Origin: Planctomycetes bacterium syqfu
Lineage (GTDB): Bacteria > Planctomycetota > Phycisphaerae > Phycisphaerales > Phycisphaeraceae
DNA length: 64,000 nt
Direction: 5' to 3'
Assembly (NCBI GenBank): GCA_020974905.1
Contig: CP087563.1
Span: 3,038,001-3,102,000 of the forward strand
The first letter of the stretch is position 1, and every line of letters starts with the position of its first letter. Made by a program: the position numbers and the translations under genes. The notes beneath the pieces are model-generated. The model saw only the letters and a list, made by a program, of their open reading frames with translations, did no database searches and was not told the DNA's origin. This document shows positions 7,202 through 16,994 of the stretch, piece after piece.

Positions 7202-10200
7202 CTATTTATCTACGATGTCAAAGGAAATAAATTCGTAAGGTTGCAAGGTAATTTCACGCATTTCTTGCTTTGTGTCAACATCCAACACGCTAACTGTTTG
7301 CTGAGTCGATTGACTGATGATTGAAAATGTCACACTGGACTTGCCCAAATTGACTGCATAACCAATGTTTTTGTTTTCAAACCGAGTAAATCGCGCTTCG
7401 ATGGTTTTGACTTTAGTTTCCGGATCTTGAATGGAAAGGCCAAACGGTCTGGTGATCTTTGCTTGCTCAAGCACCTTCGTCGCAGGCTCTATATAGTCAA
7501 GCCAATTTGAATGAATCGGCCATTGGATCAATGGGGCAAGAGGTGTTCTGTTGGCCCCGCTCCCAGCAGGAGATTGTGAAAGACAGTCTTTGCCAACAAA
7601 AACAACGGAGATTTTCTGCTGAATTTGCTTGATTTTCGCAATGGATTTTGAATCAGCATATCGGGCATTGGGTACGACCAGCAATTCGATTTGACGTTGA
7701 TCGATCACATCATTTTCCAACATCTGATCCGTTACAAATGTCACGGGCACATCCTGGAAGTACAAAGCTCGATAAACTTTTTTGAGTACTTCCAGATACT
7801 CAATCCCATCATAGACAGCAGAGGGCAAGGAATAGTAAATAGCAATGGGTTTGTGGGACTTAGCAAAGGAAGTGACTCTGTCAAAGTTTTGATTAATTTT
7901 TAATGACTCATGCGTGTAGGCTTCAAGAACCAGCGGGAAAGTCATTGCATTGCCGATTAAATAGATCGGGTCTTTTTGATCGCGGGGCCCGGTATAAGAC
8001 CATAGATGACAGCCCGCAAGACCATGCCATGTTGCAAGCCTTAACGCACATTTAAGATATTTTGCTTCAACAACAGGATGCACATGGCCGACAGATTGCA
8101 CCGAATGCCACTCAGAATCAAAGATCGGCTGTTTGGGATCCAATGCCTTTTGAAAATCAAATGACATCGACTGGTTCTGCCAGTCAAGCGAAAAGTGTTC
8201 GTCCGCTTCGGGATAGATTCGCGTGTCACAACCATTGACCTCTGTGATTTTCATTAGCAGCTCACGATCATAACCGGTGCTGTAATAACTTTTATCTCGC
8301 CAATGGATCCCGTTCATGAGTGTCATGGAGATCGGCGGAATGGCATCCCCTTTATATGCATCGATAAACTGTGACTTCATACGCTTAAAGTGCAGCATCA
8401 ATCTTTGGTTGTTAAACAGGCACCAATCGTAATAAGCATTGGGGATTAAAAAATAGCTGTTGGGATTATCAACCTTTTCAAAAGACTTAAAATCAGTTCC
8501 CCATGATTGATTGAGTTGATCGATCTGAAGATATTTATCTTTGAGATAGGCTTGATATTTTGTCTGTGTATAGGGCGTCACACTGGAAAACCCTGGTTCG
8601 CGTTGCAGGTCAATAGCAATAAGATTATCACTTAGACCAGACTGATGAATTGCCTTGGCGACCAACCCCACATAGGCATCCCAAGCTTCAATAAATTTAG
8701 GATGGTCTGGGTCCAGATCTAAAAAGTGATTCCCTGACACAAACGCTTCTGGGTATTGTTTCTTAAAATATTCAGGCACTCTATTTTCAACCACATTCAG
8801 TGGATCACTCCAAGTAACAAGCTGGTTTTGGGATGCTTTACGGATAGAGTTAACATAGATTCCCAAAACATTATCGACACTTGATGATGGAATTAATGCG
8901 TCTGATTTAAAAAAATGATGGATTGAAGGCCATGCAATTCTTTTGGTATTAAAGTTCAAACTTTTGACTGATTTGATATCTTCAATCCCGTAAGAGCCAA
9001 ACAAAAAGACGGGCTTGCCCTGGGCGTCACGGAACCATCCGTCCGCAGGCTTGATTGGCATGTGTACTGGACGAACCACCTGTTGATCTTGTTCGGTCTT
9101 GACACTGTTTAACGCCTTGTTAAGTATTTCGTTTGACTCAAGTGCTTGACGCAAGGCTAAATTGTAGCGTCCCTGTGACATGTCTGATGCGATCAAGTCA
9201 TGAAATATTTGCCCGACTCCCAAACTGGATTGGGCGCGTTTTGTATTAAGCTGATCCGAAGGTAAGCTGCCAAGTACTTTTTGCAGACTTTCAATTTGCT
9301 TGAGATTGCTTTGTTGGAGTCGGTTTATATCACTCTTGACTTGCTCAAGTGATGTTCTTGTAATTTGAAATGTCTGATTGAGCAACGGATGATCTGTTGC
9401 GGAAATTCCAACATTCAAATCGTTCAAACCATATTCAAGCAGACTTGCAGGAAAGGAAAAGCGCAGACGATTTTCACCTTGAATCAGATTAATGACATTT
9501 GCATAAACCTCTTTTTGGTTGATGCGGATCGTATATTGTGCTTCGGTGATCGCTTTTGTGACAGCAGGGACCAGTAGGATCAAATTAACTTGATCGTCTT
9601 CATAGAATTGCTGGCCTTCATGGTCCAGAATTGCAGCAGCCCCAATGCCAAGGTCTTGTTTGTCAAAAATCAGAATACCGTATTTTTGCGGGCTTTTCCC
9701 ATCAATAATGCCTGAGGCCCATTCGTAACCCGTACGTCCTTTACCATCATTATCGTTGATGGCATAGGCGTATCCCATCTTTTCAACTTTATCCGTGTCG
9801 TGTATATCCAGCACCTGCCATGGCAGATGGATATCGTAACTTTGTTTGCCAGTTGTATGTGAAAAATCAAACTTTACATCCTGCTGCGTAAAAACCGTTT
9901 CTTTTTTGATCAAAATAGGCAGTATTTCTGTCTGATTATCTGCAAAGGCAAAACAGAATTCGTAATCTTCGTCGCCAGGTTCAGCCGTCCTGTCACACAA
10001 TGGGTCAAAGGCCATTTGCAGACTATCGCCCTTCCAGGTATTCATCCCTTTGTATACCTGAAAGAAACTGTCATCATTGACCTGAATATGAAAGTACAAA
10101 CCATCATGATCAAAAAGAACATTGTTTGTTGCGATGAGTTTGCCTTCATTCCTTAAAGCCAACTGACTTTGTTCAGCAGCAGCAGCGTTTTTTTTCTGAA

Positions 10201-10750
10201 CAATTAATGCTGTTTTAAAGTCAGAGGACGATTGATTAACGACTTTGAAAATGTTTTGCTTGATTTGTAACTGGCGAATTTCGGCAAGTCCGCTTGCAAA
10301 GCCAAAGACAAATTTGACATCCATCCATCGCGCCTTGGCAGGAATGGTTATATTCAGGTTTGTGGTTTCCCATCCATCGGTTTGCTTACGGAAGGTGACA
10401 TTTTCTCTGCCAATTACATCTGCCGATTGTTCATCGATAAATTCGAGCAGAAAACTAAATCCGTGAAAACTTTTATTACCATAGATTTTGACATCCTTGA
10501 CATTGGCTTCAAAGCTAACAGTAATTGGCATGTTTTGATATTGACGCACATCAACACGGTGTAGCGCCCCATTCCAATTAATCTGCGTGTCGCTTTTGGC
10601 GACCTGCATGCGGTCACCTTCCCACTTTACCTCGGTCTGCCCTTTTGAGTTAAAGCGTCTAAAAACACTTGCGTTATTTTTCTCAAGAATCGTTTCATTA
10701 GCCAAGGCCATATTGCCTGCTAGATTCGCATGCCCAAAGCTAGAACCCAA
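7202..10750 (-). CDS. Large GH42-like (beta-galactosidase-type) secreted glycosidase, signal peptide out of frame
   Basis: 1182 residues from a TTG at 10750. Residues ~25-430 are beta-rich, carbohydrate-binding-like modules (DGLYFHIQVNDDSFFQVYKG resembles CBM9-type domains); ~560 onward is a TIM barrel like GH42/GHA-clan enzymes, with DLQREPGF (likely acid/base Glu) and FDSEWHSV (likely nucleophile Glu). The C-terminus has small beta domains. The reading frame lacks a signal peptide, but one frame away an ATG at 10794 opens MSLDSYLKSVRLYMIWVLALG, a classic n-region plus hydrophobic core, and stops after 24 codons just where the mature frame continues with NLAGNMALAN. A one-base frame break near 10730-10740 is the simplest reading; gene decay or sequencing error are both possible. 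Confidence 0.8.
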   Translation of the reverse strand: MGSSFGHANLAGNMALANETILEKNNASVFRRFNSKGQTEVKWEGDRMQVAKSDTQINWNGALHRVDVRQYQNMPITVSFEANVKDVKIYGNKSFHGFSFLLEFIDEQSADVIGRENVTFRKQTDGWETTNLNITIPAKARWMDVKFVFGFASGLAEIRQLQIKQNIFKVVNQSSSDFKTALIVQKKNAAAAEQSQLALRNEGKLIATNNVLFDHDGLYFHIQVNDDSFFQVYKGMNTWKGDSLQMAFDPLCDRTAEPGDEDYEFCFAFADNQTEILPILIKKETVFTQQDVKFDFSHTTGKQSYDIHLPWQVLDIHDTDKVEKMGYAYAINDNDGKGRTGYEWASGIIDGKSPQKYGILIFDKQDLGIGAAAILDHEGQQFYEDDQVNLILLVPAVTKAITEAQYTIRINQKEVYANVINLIQGENRLRFSFPASLLEYGLNDLNVGISATDHPLLNQTFQITRTSLEQVKSDINRLQQSNLKQIESLQKVLGSLPSDQLNTKRAQSSLGVGQIFHDLIASDMSQGRYNLALRQALESNEILNKALNSVKTEQDQQVVRPVHMPIKPADGWFRDAQGKPVFLFGSYGIEDIKSVKSLNFNTKRIAWPSIHHFFKSDALIPSSSVDNVLGIYVNSIRKASQNQLVTWSDPLNVVENRVPEYFKKQYPEAFVSGNHFLDLDPDHPKFIEAWDAYVGLVAKAIHQSGLSDNLIAIDLQREPGFSSVTPYTQTKYQAYLKDKYLQIDQLNQSWGTDFKSFEKVDNPNSYFLIPNAYYDWCLFNNQRLMLHFKRMKSQFIDAYKGDAIPPISMTLMNGIHWRDKSYYSTGYDRELLMKITEVNGCDTRIYPEADEHFSLDWQNQSMSFDFQKALDPKQPIFDSEWHSVQSVGHVHPVVEAKYLKCALRLATWHGLAGCHLWSYTGPRDQKDPIYLIGNAMTFPLVLEAYTHESLKINQNFDRVTSFAKSHKPIAIYYSLPSAVYDGIEYLEVLKKVYRALYFQDVPVTFVTDQMLENDVIDQRQIELLVVPNARYADSKSIAKIKQIQQKISVVFVGKDCLSQSPAGSGANRTPLAPLIQWPIHSNWLDYIEPATKVLEQAKITRPFGLSIQDPETKVKTIEARFTRFENKNIGYAVNLGKSSVTFSIISQSTQQTVSVLDVDTKQEMREITLQPYEFISFDIVDK

Positions 10751-10868
10751 ATCATGTATAGACGTACGGATTTCAAGTAGCTATCAAGCGACATAAATGT
10801 GATCCAATTTAAATTTTATTGCGTTAAGAGATACTCAAAACAAACTAAAATAGCAACGAGCCTGACAA

Positions 10869-11609
10869 TCACTCACCAAACGGCTTCCAGAAAGGACCAT
10901 CCCATTGTCCCGGACCAGGAATAAGACTAATCACCCGATCAAAGCTCATAGTATTCGCATGCCCATCGAAATATAGAACATTAGCCGATCCAAGGTGATT
11001 TGCAGAAAGCCCACCATAATTCAAAGCCGCATCATCAAAGTTACCTGCGTCAAACCGGCTGGGATCAATGCCTGAATTCATATCTAAAAGCCATATTTTT
11101 TCTGTTGGCTTGAGAATTTGATCGGTTCTTCCTTGCCTAAAGTCACTTGAAACAGATGGCGCATACTTGGCAGAATGTGCATTGGGAGCATAGGTCACAG
11201 GCCGAACATTGGGATAGGTGATATCTGTTTTTTCCGGACAAGTCATCAAACATGGTGCCTGCAGGCCAGCCGATGTTGGTCCCAATCGCCAATAGTCCAC
11301 CACATCAATTTTTAAATAGTCAGCAATGCGTACGTACCAACCAGGACTGCGGGATGTGCAGTACCCCCCAAACGTTGCGCCAGATGACAAGTCTAAAGCA
11401 AACGGAATATATTGCTTGTAATCGCTTGTATAGGTTGCTGTTGAAATACCCATTTGCCTTAGATTGCTCGCACATTGAATTGATCGTGCCGACGCCCTGG
11501 CCTTACCCAATGCTGGCAGCAGAATACTGATCAATAGCGACACAATTGAAATGACAACCAACAGCTCAATTAGTGTAAACGCACGGCGGTGAGATTTACT
11601 CGTTTTCAT
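10869..11609 (-). CDS. Type II secretion pseudopilin-like protein (prepilin N-terminal domain)
   Basis: 246 residues. The N-terminus has a prepilin-peptidase site and a long hydrophobic helix: [17 protein letters not shown], then [17 protein letters not shown]. After the helix comes a globular, planctomycete-type extracytoplasmic domain ending with LGSANVLYFDGHANTM, typical of the H-X9-DG C-terminal motif of this family. GAGG lies about 8 nt before the ATG at 11609. Such proteins are abundant in Planctomycetota, often next to glycan-degradation genes, where their role is not settled. This gene heads the minus-strand cluster 11609-4718. A very similar gene lies at 61502-62200 in the other glycan cluster. 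Confidence 0.88.
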   Translation of the reverse strand: MKTSKSHRRAFTLIELLVVISIVSLLISILLPALGKARASARSIQCASNLRQMGISTATYTSDYKQYIPFALDLSSGATFGGYCTSRSPGWYVRIADYLKIDVVDYWRLGPTSAGLQAPCLMTCPEKTDITYPNVRPVTYAPNAHSAKYAPSVSSDFRQGRTDQILKPTEKIWLLDMNSGIDPSRFDAGNFDDAALNYGGLSANHLGSANVLYFDGHANTMSFDRVISLIPGPGQWDGPFWKPFGE

Positions 11610-12117
11610 TGATTCGCCTCAAGTAGATTTAAATAAGGGTTATTAATAGCATAACAACCTTTATTTAGTATATTCACTTGATTTTCAAAGTCAAAGTTTT
11701 CAATTCAAACTGCCCCATAAATTCAAACAATACCTGAAGATACCATTTGGCGATGACAAAACCGCTTAACGACTATAGATAATTCAAGTTATAAGACATT
11801 GATAAGAAGATATTTAATCCAAACCAATGACTACCAATCGTTATTTAATGAGCATTTATTAAGTCTTTAGAAAATCGAAAAACGTGAATTTAGTTACCAC
11901 TCACATCTCTACGATCAACGGTCTGTTTCACAGTCAAAATGAACCCCCATGCCTAATTTTCCAGTGCCAAATTCGGTGCCAGGAAAACCGCCACGGGGCC
12001 GAAAACGGTGCCAAACGTCAGTCCGTGATAGGCGTTTGCTGTCTAGAACTGACAAATGAAGAACACCCCGCCAACTAACCCCAATTCCCCTAACTCTCGT
12101 CCCATGCGCAAAATAAA
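11610..12117. other. Intergenic region upstream of the pseudopilin gene
   Basis: A/T-rich from 11610 to about 11890 and probably carrying the promoter of the minus-strand cluster, though no promoter can be placed with certainty. From about 11930 to 12060 composition becomes GC-richer; a minus-strand frame there ends in GTEFGTGKLG, which might be the tail of a lost integrase, but this is too weak to call. Confidence 0.4.
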
Positions 12118-12146
12118 CAACGGCTGACATTTGCTGTCAGCCGTTG
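12118..12146 (-). terminator. Strong hairpin next to the tRNA fragment
   Basis: CAACGGCTGACA (12118-12129) and TGTCAGCCGTTG (12135-12146) form a perfect 12-bp stem with a 5-nt loop. It lies just past the 3' end of the tRNA-Gly fragment on the minus strand; no strong U-tract follows, so terminator or RNA-processing hairpin are both possible. Confidence 0.6.
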
Positions 12147-12152
12147 TCAAAG

Positions 12153-12195
12153 AGCGGGTGAACGGACTCGAACCGTCGACAATCACGTTGGCAAC
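12153..12195 (-). pseudogene. tRNA-Gly(GCC) 3' half (att-site remnant)
   Basis: On the minus strand: anticodon loop TTGCCAA (12188-12194, anticodon GCC), 5-nt variable region, T arm GACGG-TTCGAGT-CCGTT, then the acceptor strand CACCCGC and discriminator T. All 3'-half features are canonical. The 5' side does not continue as a tRNA: the expected anticodon-stem strand and D arm are absent. A break exactly at the anticodon loop is typical of tyrosine-integrase attachment in a tRNA gene. No full tRNA-Gly is seen elsewhere in the window. Confidence 0.75.
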
Positions 12196-12504
12196 GGGGT
12201 GTCGTGGGTTGCAAGTAGCGATTTATTAGATATTTATAAGACGCGCAACAAACGGTGCCGGATTCGGTGACATGGGGACATTTTGCGTAAAGCACAGTGG
12301 TAAAACAGGTTGTGAAATTTGGCATCAGGGGCCACTGGGCCTGGTTTTGCCCCTTGGCCACGACGTTCGCCCGTGTTGCGTTCGGGCGGGATGGGTGGCC
12401 ATGGATACCATTTTAGCAACCGAACGCCCGTGTGGCCAAACCAATCATTACTACGTCGCTACCACATTCGCTCATGCCACGTGCTGGTGAACTGGGTGGG
12501 TAAG

Positions 12505-13620
12505 TCATGGCTTATCCCCTTTATCCGGCCTACGCTTGCGACCTTTCTTTTTGCTCTTTGTCTTCTTTGGCTTCGGCGGTTTCTTTTTCCGTTCGTGCTC
12601 AAGAGCTTGGGCGGAGTTTTGCAGATCTTCGACGTAGTGGGCTTCAGCCTGTTTTTCAGCTTCGAGTCGGCGACGCTCGGAAAAGGCATCATACTGATGA
12701 TGCGCCCAATCGAGGGCGTCTTCATGGCTGACTGAACCTGAGTCGGCCAGCACAGGTAATTCAGTGTTGTGCAGAAACGTGTCCAGGAATCCCTGCCAGT
12801 CGTGCATGTGAATATCCTGGCGACGCTGGGCACGAAACTGAGCCTGATCAAGAAACATGACGGTGATACGATTGAGGGTGTCGACCTCCTGGGCATCGAG
12901 GTAGTTCTTGGCGGTACCCACGTCGCGCTTGATGACACGGTCACCTTTCCATGCGGTAAGGCCCATGTTGGGCAGAGCGCTATCCGCACGGCGGCGAACG
13001 ATCTCGGCGGCGGTGTGACCGGTGGCAGCAAAGTGTATCTTGTTCTGCATGGTGGCGAAGAAGCGATGGGTTTCCTGCTCACCTTCACGGTAGTCGACAG
13101 CCAAGGCAAAGATCTCGCGGATGCGCTGGTAGACCCGGGCTTCGCTGGCGCGAATCTCACGGATGCGAGCCAACAGTTCATCAAAGTAGTCGGTAACGCT
13201 GTCGGTGCCCTTGAGACGGTCGTCGTTGAGGGTGAAACCCTTGACAAGATACTCGCGCAAACGAGCGGTGGCCCACTGGCGGAAGCGCGTGGCAACCGGT
13301 GATTTTACGCGGTAACCAACAGCGAGGATCATGTCGAGATTGTAATGCAAAACCTTGCGGTTGACCTTGCGAGAACCCTCCTGGCGAACTATTAAGTATT
13401 CCTTAATAGTTGCCGTCTCATCCAACTCGCCTTCTTCGTAAATGTTTTTAATGTGAATATTTATGTTCGGAACAGACGTCTGGTACAAATCAGCGATCAT
13501 CGCTTGAGGCAGCCATACCGTCTCACCTTCAAGCAGCACACGGATTTGCTGATCATCCAGTTGGGGTTGGTACAGGATGATTTCGCCTGCGGGGCGGTTG
13601 GGGCCTGTGTCTTCGCTCAT
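12505..13620 (-). CDS. RhuM family protein (virulence RhuM/Fic-associated type)
   Basis: 371 residues. GGAGG lies 7 nt before the ATG at 13620. The sequence follows the RhuM family from start to end: VWLPQAMIADLYQTSV (~34-49), IHIKNIYEEGEL, LHYNLDMILAVGYRVKS (~91-107), FRQWATARLREYLVKGF (~113-129) and the C-terminal NRITVMFLDQAQ and HEDALDWAH. The C-terminal ~50 residues are a Lys/Arg-rich tail (KKKPPKPKKTKSKKKGRKRR), unusual in extent and probably nucleic-acid binding. RhuM genes usually travel on islands and phages; the biochemical role is unresolved. A 62-codon frame (13617-13805) ends with an ATGA overlap into this gene and might be a coupled small membrane protein. Confidence 0.88.
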   Translation of the reverse strand: MSEDTGPNRPAGEIILYQPQLDDQQIRVLLEGETVWLPQAMIADLYQTSVPNINIHIKNIYEEGELDETATIKEYLIVRQEGSRKVNRKVLHYNLDMILAVGYRVKSPVATRFRQWATARLREYLVKGFTLNDDRLKGTDSVTDYFDELLARIREIRASEARVYQRIREIFALAVDYREGEQETHRFFATMQNKIHFAATGHTAAEIVRRRADSALPNMGLTAWKGDRVIKRDVGTAKNYLDAQEVDTLNRITVMFLDQAQFRAQRRQDIHMHDWQGFLDTFLHNTELPVLADSGSVSHEDALDWAHHQYDAFSERRRLEAEKQAEAHYVEDLQNSAQALEHERKKKPPKPKKTKSKKKGRKRRPDKGDKP

Positions 13621-14021
13621 TCGATAACCTCCGCAAGCATGTTAGCAATTTCACATCGACCTGCTTGAACCACCGGGACGATGTGTCTATACAAAAAGTC
13701 AAAAAAACGAATCAACAGCAAAAGGCTCCCGAAACCCCAAGCAGAAAAACTGGCACTAAGAATAGAGCATTTTTCATCCAACCGTATCGCCTCGAACCTC
13801 AGCAATGCGTTGCATCGGTGTCACGCCATCAATTAGGTGCCATCCAACCACAGACAACTCCCTGATACAATACCCCTTTTTCCCGGGGAGCCTTCATGCC
13901 TTGGTTTACCAGTACGTCGACTTTGAAAAACATTGATTCCGTAGCCATCGTCATTGCTCAAGCTTATCAATTGGCGTGATGTCGATTGGCTTCGACTGCT
14001 TCGCCGGTATTGCAACTGATC

Positions 14022-15140
14022 ATGAACCGGGATGAGTTGCTGGCTGAGGTTGAATGGCTTAAACGTGAACTTGAAATCATGCGCAGCCAACGTGCGCACA
14101 TGGCTCCCAAGAAACGTCTGAATTACTCCCCCGAAAATCGCTTGGCCATCCTGTAATTGATGCGGCAGCGTGGTTGGAACATAGCCATCGTTGCCAAACG
14201 ATTTGTGATCCATCCCCAATCGATTCGTAAATGGATCAGGACAATGGAAAATGGCGATCCGTCGGACTCATTGTTCCCCAAGGTGCGATGGAATCGGATC
14301 GATGATACCGTGCGGTGGGCGGTGCATGAACTGCGACGGCTTTGTCCTGAACCGGAGATGGGCACGCGAACTATCGCACGGCATTTGATTCGTGCTGGGA
14401 TTCAGATCAGTCGGCGATCTGTGCAACGAATATTGCGTGAAGAAAAACCATCTGCACCCAAGAAGGCCAAGAAAAACAGGCCACCAATAAATCCGCCTGT
14501 GAGTGCTGAACCACATGGCCTGTTAACGCCAACCAATCGCAACGATGTCTGGCATATGGATATGATGAGCTTGAAGATACAGTGGTTCTCTTACACCGTT
14601 GCTGCCATCACGGATGGTGCAACACGACGGTTGTTGTGTCTTCGTGTCTACAGCAAAAGGCCTGGTTCCCAGCAGCTTCTTCGACAGGTTCGCAAAGCTG
14701 CAACACATTACGGTACACCGCGACGCTTGATCACGGACCATGGTGGTGAGTTTCAAAAGCAGTTCAAAGATGGCTTGAACGAGTTGGGCATCAAACATAT
14801 TCGAGGCCCAGTCAGGATGCCAAATTTTAACGGGAAGATTGAGCGATTTTTTCGAACACTACGAATTTGGCAACGAGCAACATGGTTACTGCCCAATCAT
14901 CAAAACTTGCAGAAACGATTGGATTTCTTCCAACTTTGGTACAACCAAAATCGCTACCACCAATCCCTGGATGGCTTAACGCCAGATGAAGCATGGGACG
15001 GTTTTGAACCCGAAGAGCCAATCCCAATCCGGTCAGCAGATTGGCCTTCCCATCCTCATATCCGCATTCAACGCAACCGATTCAAAGACGACGTACATTT
15101 GCCTGTGATCAAGATTACAGTGACATGCAAAGCTGCTTGA
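14022..15140 (+). pseudogene. IS481/IS3-like DDE transposase with in-frame stop
   Basis: An ATG at 14022 opens a leucine-rich N-terminus (ELLAEVEWLKRELEIMR) that runs into a TAA at 14154; the same frame resumes at once as LMRQRGWNIAIVAKRF and continues for 327 codons with HTH and integrase core. The catalytic triad is visible: D in WHMDMMSL, D in LITDHGGEF, E in NGKIERFFRTL. The TAA most simply replaces a CAA (Gln). The catalytic part could still be expressed from the TTG at 14157, but no SD precedes it. I could not find terminal inverted repeats by eye, so the IS ends are not set. Confidence 0.75.
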
Positions 15141-15432
15141 ATGTAACCCACAACCGATATTGACTTGCCAAAGAACATTAGGTTTTGCGCGATCAGTACG
15201 CGCTATCTGAAAATTTCAGTGCTATGATCAGGAGTCAAAGGTTTTGTTCAGCGAGCAAAACCCGAACAATTATCAAGTGATATTCTTCTGTGCGCTACAC
15301 AAACTCAGCTACGAAAACTCCGGCGACCTGAGTTGGGTGTCCAGTTCAAACGCATCACCTGCCAGAGTCCACTGCAACTGCCGACAACGTTTGTTTTGAT
15401 CACCGGATTCTCATTAGCCCATCAATAAAACA
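15141..15432. other. Intergenic region between the transposase and the efflux operon
   Basis: No gene supported. The segment probably contains the right end of the insertion sequence, but no inverted repeat partner to the left flank was recognised. Confidence 0.4.
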
Positions 15433-15458
15433 CAGGATGTATCGGGTTGCACATCCTG
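15433..15458. terminator. Hairpin without U-tract
   Basis: CAGGATGT (15433-15440) and ACATCCTG (15451-15458) form an 8-bp stem with a 10-nt loop. Possible bidirectional terminator; no T-run on either side. Confidence 0.35.
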
Positions 15459-15495
15459 CGCGAGGGGTGGGAGTGATTGGAATAAAACATTAAGG

Positions 15496-15520
15496 CACAG
15501 CAGTCATCAGGGCTGCTGTG
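15496..15520 (-). terminator. Terminator at the end of the efflux operon
   Basis: CACAGCAG (15496-15503) and CTGCTGTG (15513-15520) pair around the stop codon of the outer-membrane factor gene; on the minus strand a T-rich stretch (AATGTTTTATT) follows. Confidence 0.5.
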
Positions 15521-16994
15521 ATTGCGTATGTAGTTTTGTTTCTACGTCATCACTTGCCTGCGGGTTGGCGTCTTGCCAGCCCCCGCCTAATGCTGCATAG
15601 AGTTGAGCTTGGTTGATGAGTTTGGCCAATCGTAATGTTACCAACTGCTGTTGGGCGGTATAGAGCGATCGTTGGGCATCGAGGACACTCAGGTAATTGT
15701 CCACGCCTTTGAGGTAACGGGCCTGGGAAAGTTTGTGCGTTTGCGAAACCGACTCCACCAGTGATTGTTGTGCGTTGACCTGATCATCGACTGTGCCACG
15801 AACCGCCAGGACGTTAGCCACGTCGCGGAAACTCGTTTGGATGGTTTGTTCATATTTGGCAAGTGCGATTTGCTGCTCCACTTCACTGATCTTGGCTGTC
15901 TTCCAGGTACGCGGATCGAATACGGGCAATGTTGCCTGCACGTCGAAATTCCAGGTCCCTTGACCAGCTTGGAAAAGATCGGAAAGATCAGCACTGGCGG
16001 TCCCCAAAGCAGCCGTCAGGGAGATGCGTGGGAAAAACGCAGCACGTGCCGCACCGATGTTGGCATAGCTGGCGATGAGTTGATGTTCGGCTTGTATGAT
16101 ATCGGGGCGATGCAGCAAGACATCAGAGGGCAAACCAACTGGAATATCCTGCATCAAGGCCACTTCATCCAACGCGTTGGGCAGCAACTCAGATGGAACC
16201 GTCATGCCCACCAGCAGATTCAAAGCGTTCTGCGTCTGGGCAACGCGTTGCGTATATTGGATCATGGACACACGCGCGGTATCGACCTGCGTCTGGGCTC
16301 GGTGAACGTCTAACTCTGGAGCCAGACCGCGGTCGTAGCGATGCTTGACAAGATCCAACGTGTCTTGCTGAGCCTGTAAAGTCGTTCTCGCCAAACCCAG
16401 GTTTTCACGATCCGCAGCAAGGGACAAATACGCGTCTGCCACGGAGGAGACCAGCAGGATTTGGACACTGCGGCGTGCTTCACTGCTGGCAAGGAATTGA
16501 TGCAAAGCCACTTTTTCCAGGCTTCGGATTCGGCCGAAGAAATCCAGTTCCCATTCGGCAATGCCCAAGTTGACCTGGTAGGTGCTTGCTTCATTGCGAT
16601 CACCGATACCCGAGAGATCTGCGGGGAGACTTTGTTTGCCAGCCCCGGCACCGGCATTGATGCGTGGCAGCAGGTCCGAATGCTGGATGCCATACACAAT
16701 GCGGGCGCGTTCGACATTCAAGGCTGCGATGCGCATATCCCGGTTGTTCTCCAAAGCCAGCTTGATAATGCCCCGCAGGTGTTCGTCTGCGAAGAATGAC
16801 TGCCAACCCAACTGGCTGATATCGGTTGCCGGTTGTTGGTTTTCCTTTTGGAGTTTGTATGCCGGACCTTCGGGCCATGTTGCATCGACGGGCGCGACGG
16901 GCTTTTCGTACTTGGGTTCCATGGTGCAGCCGGTTGCTAGAAGCAAGCTCCACCCAAGGCAAGCGATCAGGATTGTAGGTTTAGTCATTTTCAT
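15507..16994 (-). CDS. Outer-membrane efflux lipoprotein (TolC/NodT/OprM-like)
   Basis: About 495 residues from the ATG at 16994, whose codons (ATGAAAATGACTAA) overlap the stop of the RND pump gene; an SD-like GGAG lies 10-11 nt upstream. The N-terminus is a lipoprotein signal (LIACLGWSLLLATGC) with Cys ~22. The protein then has the duplicated OMF architecture of coiled-coil helices and beta strands: ALENNRDMRIAALNVERARI, LARTTLQAQQDTLDLVKHRY, HRPDIIQAEHQLIASYANIG, SQARYLKGVDNYLSVLDAQR. It forms the outer-membrane channel for the pump encoded upstream. Same operon as 16981-20160 and 20177-21505. Confidence 0.95.
   Translation of the reverse strand: MKMTKPTILIACLGWSLLLATGCTMEPKYEKPVAPVDATWPEGPAYKLQKENQQPATDISQLGWQSFFADEHLRGIIKLALENNRDMRIAALNVERARIVYGIQHSDLLPRINAGAGAGKQSLPADLSGIGDRNEASTYQVNLGIAEWELDFFGRIRSLEKVALHQFLASSEARRSVQILLVSSVADAYLSLAADRENLGLARTTLQAQQDTLDLVKHRYDRGLAPELDVHRAQTQVDTARVSMIQYTQRVAQTQNALNLLVGMTVPSELLPNALDEVALMQDIPVGLPSDVLLHRPDIIQAEHQLIASYANIGAARAAFFPRISLTAALGTASADLSDLFQAGQGTWNFDVQATLPVFDPRTWKTAKISEVEQQIALAKYEQTIQTSFRDVANVLAVRGTVDDQVNAQQSLVESVSQTHKLSQARYLKGVDNYLSVLDAQRSLYTAQQQLVTLRLAKLINQAQLYAALGGGWQDANPQASDDVETKLHTQSQQP

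Noticed and set aside
11915-12130. C-terminal remnant of an integrase left of the tRNA fragment
   Set aside because: Only a GTEFGTG-type tail is visible, with no catalytic residues; too little to call.
12201-12504. Gene or integrase end in the gap before RhuM
   Set aside because: Frames are short with no family features; only small GC-rich dyads (CCCG...CGGG near 12370-12395) are seen.
13617-13805. 62-codon frame overlapping the RhuM start
   Set aside because: It has a hydrophobic stretch and an ATGA overlap, but no SD and no recognisable family; mentioned only in the RhuM entry.
13866-15420. Terminal inverted repeats of the insertion sequence
   Set aside because: No matching pair of ends could be seen by eye; a computed inverted-repeat search would be needed.
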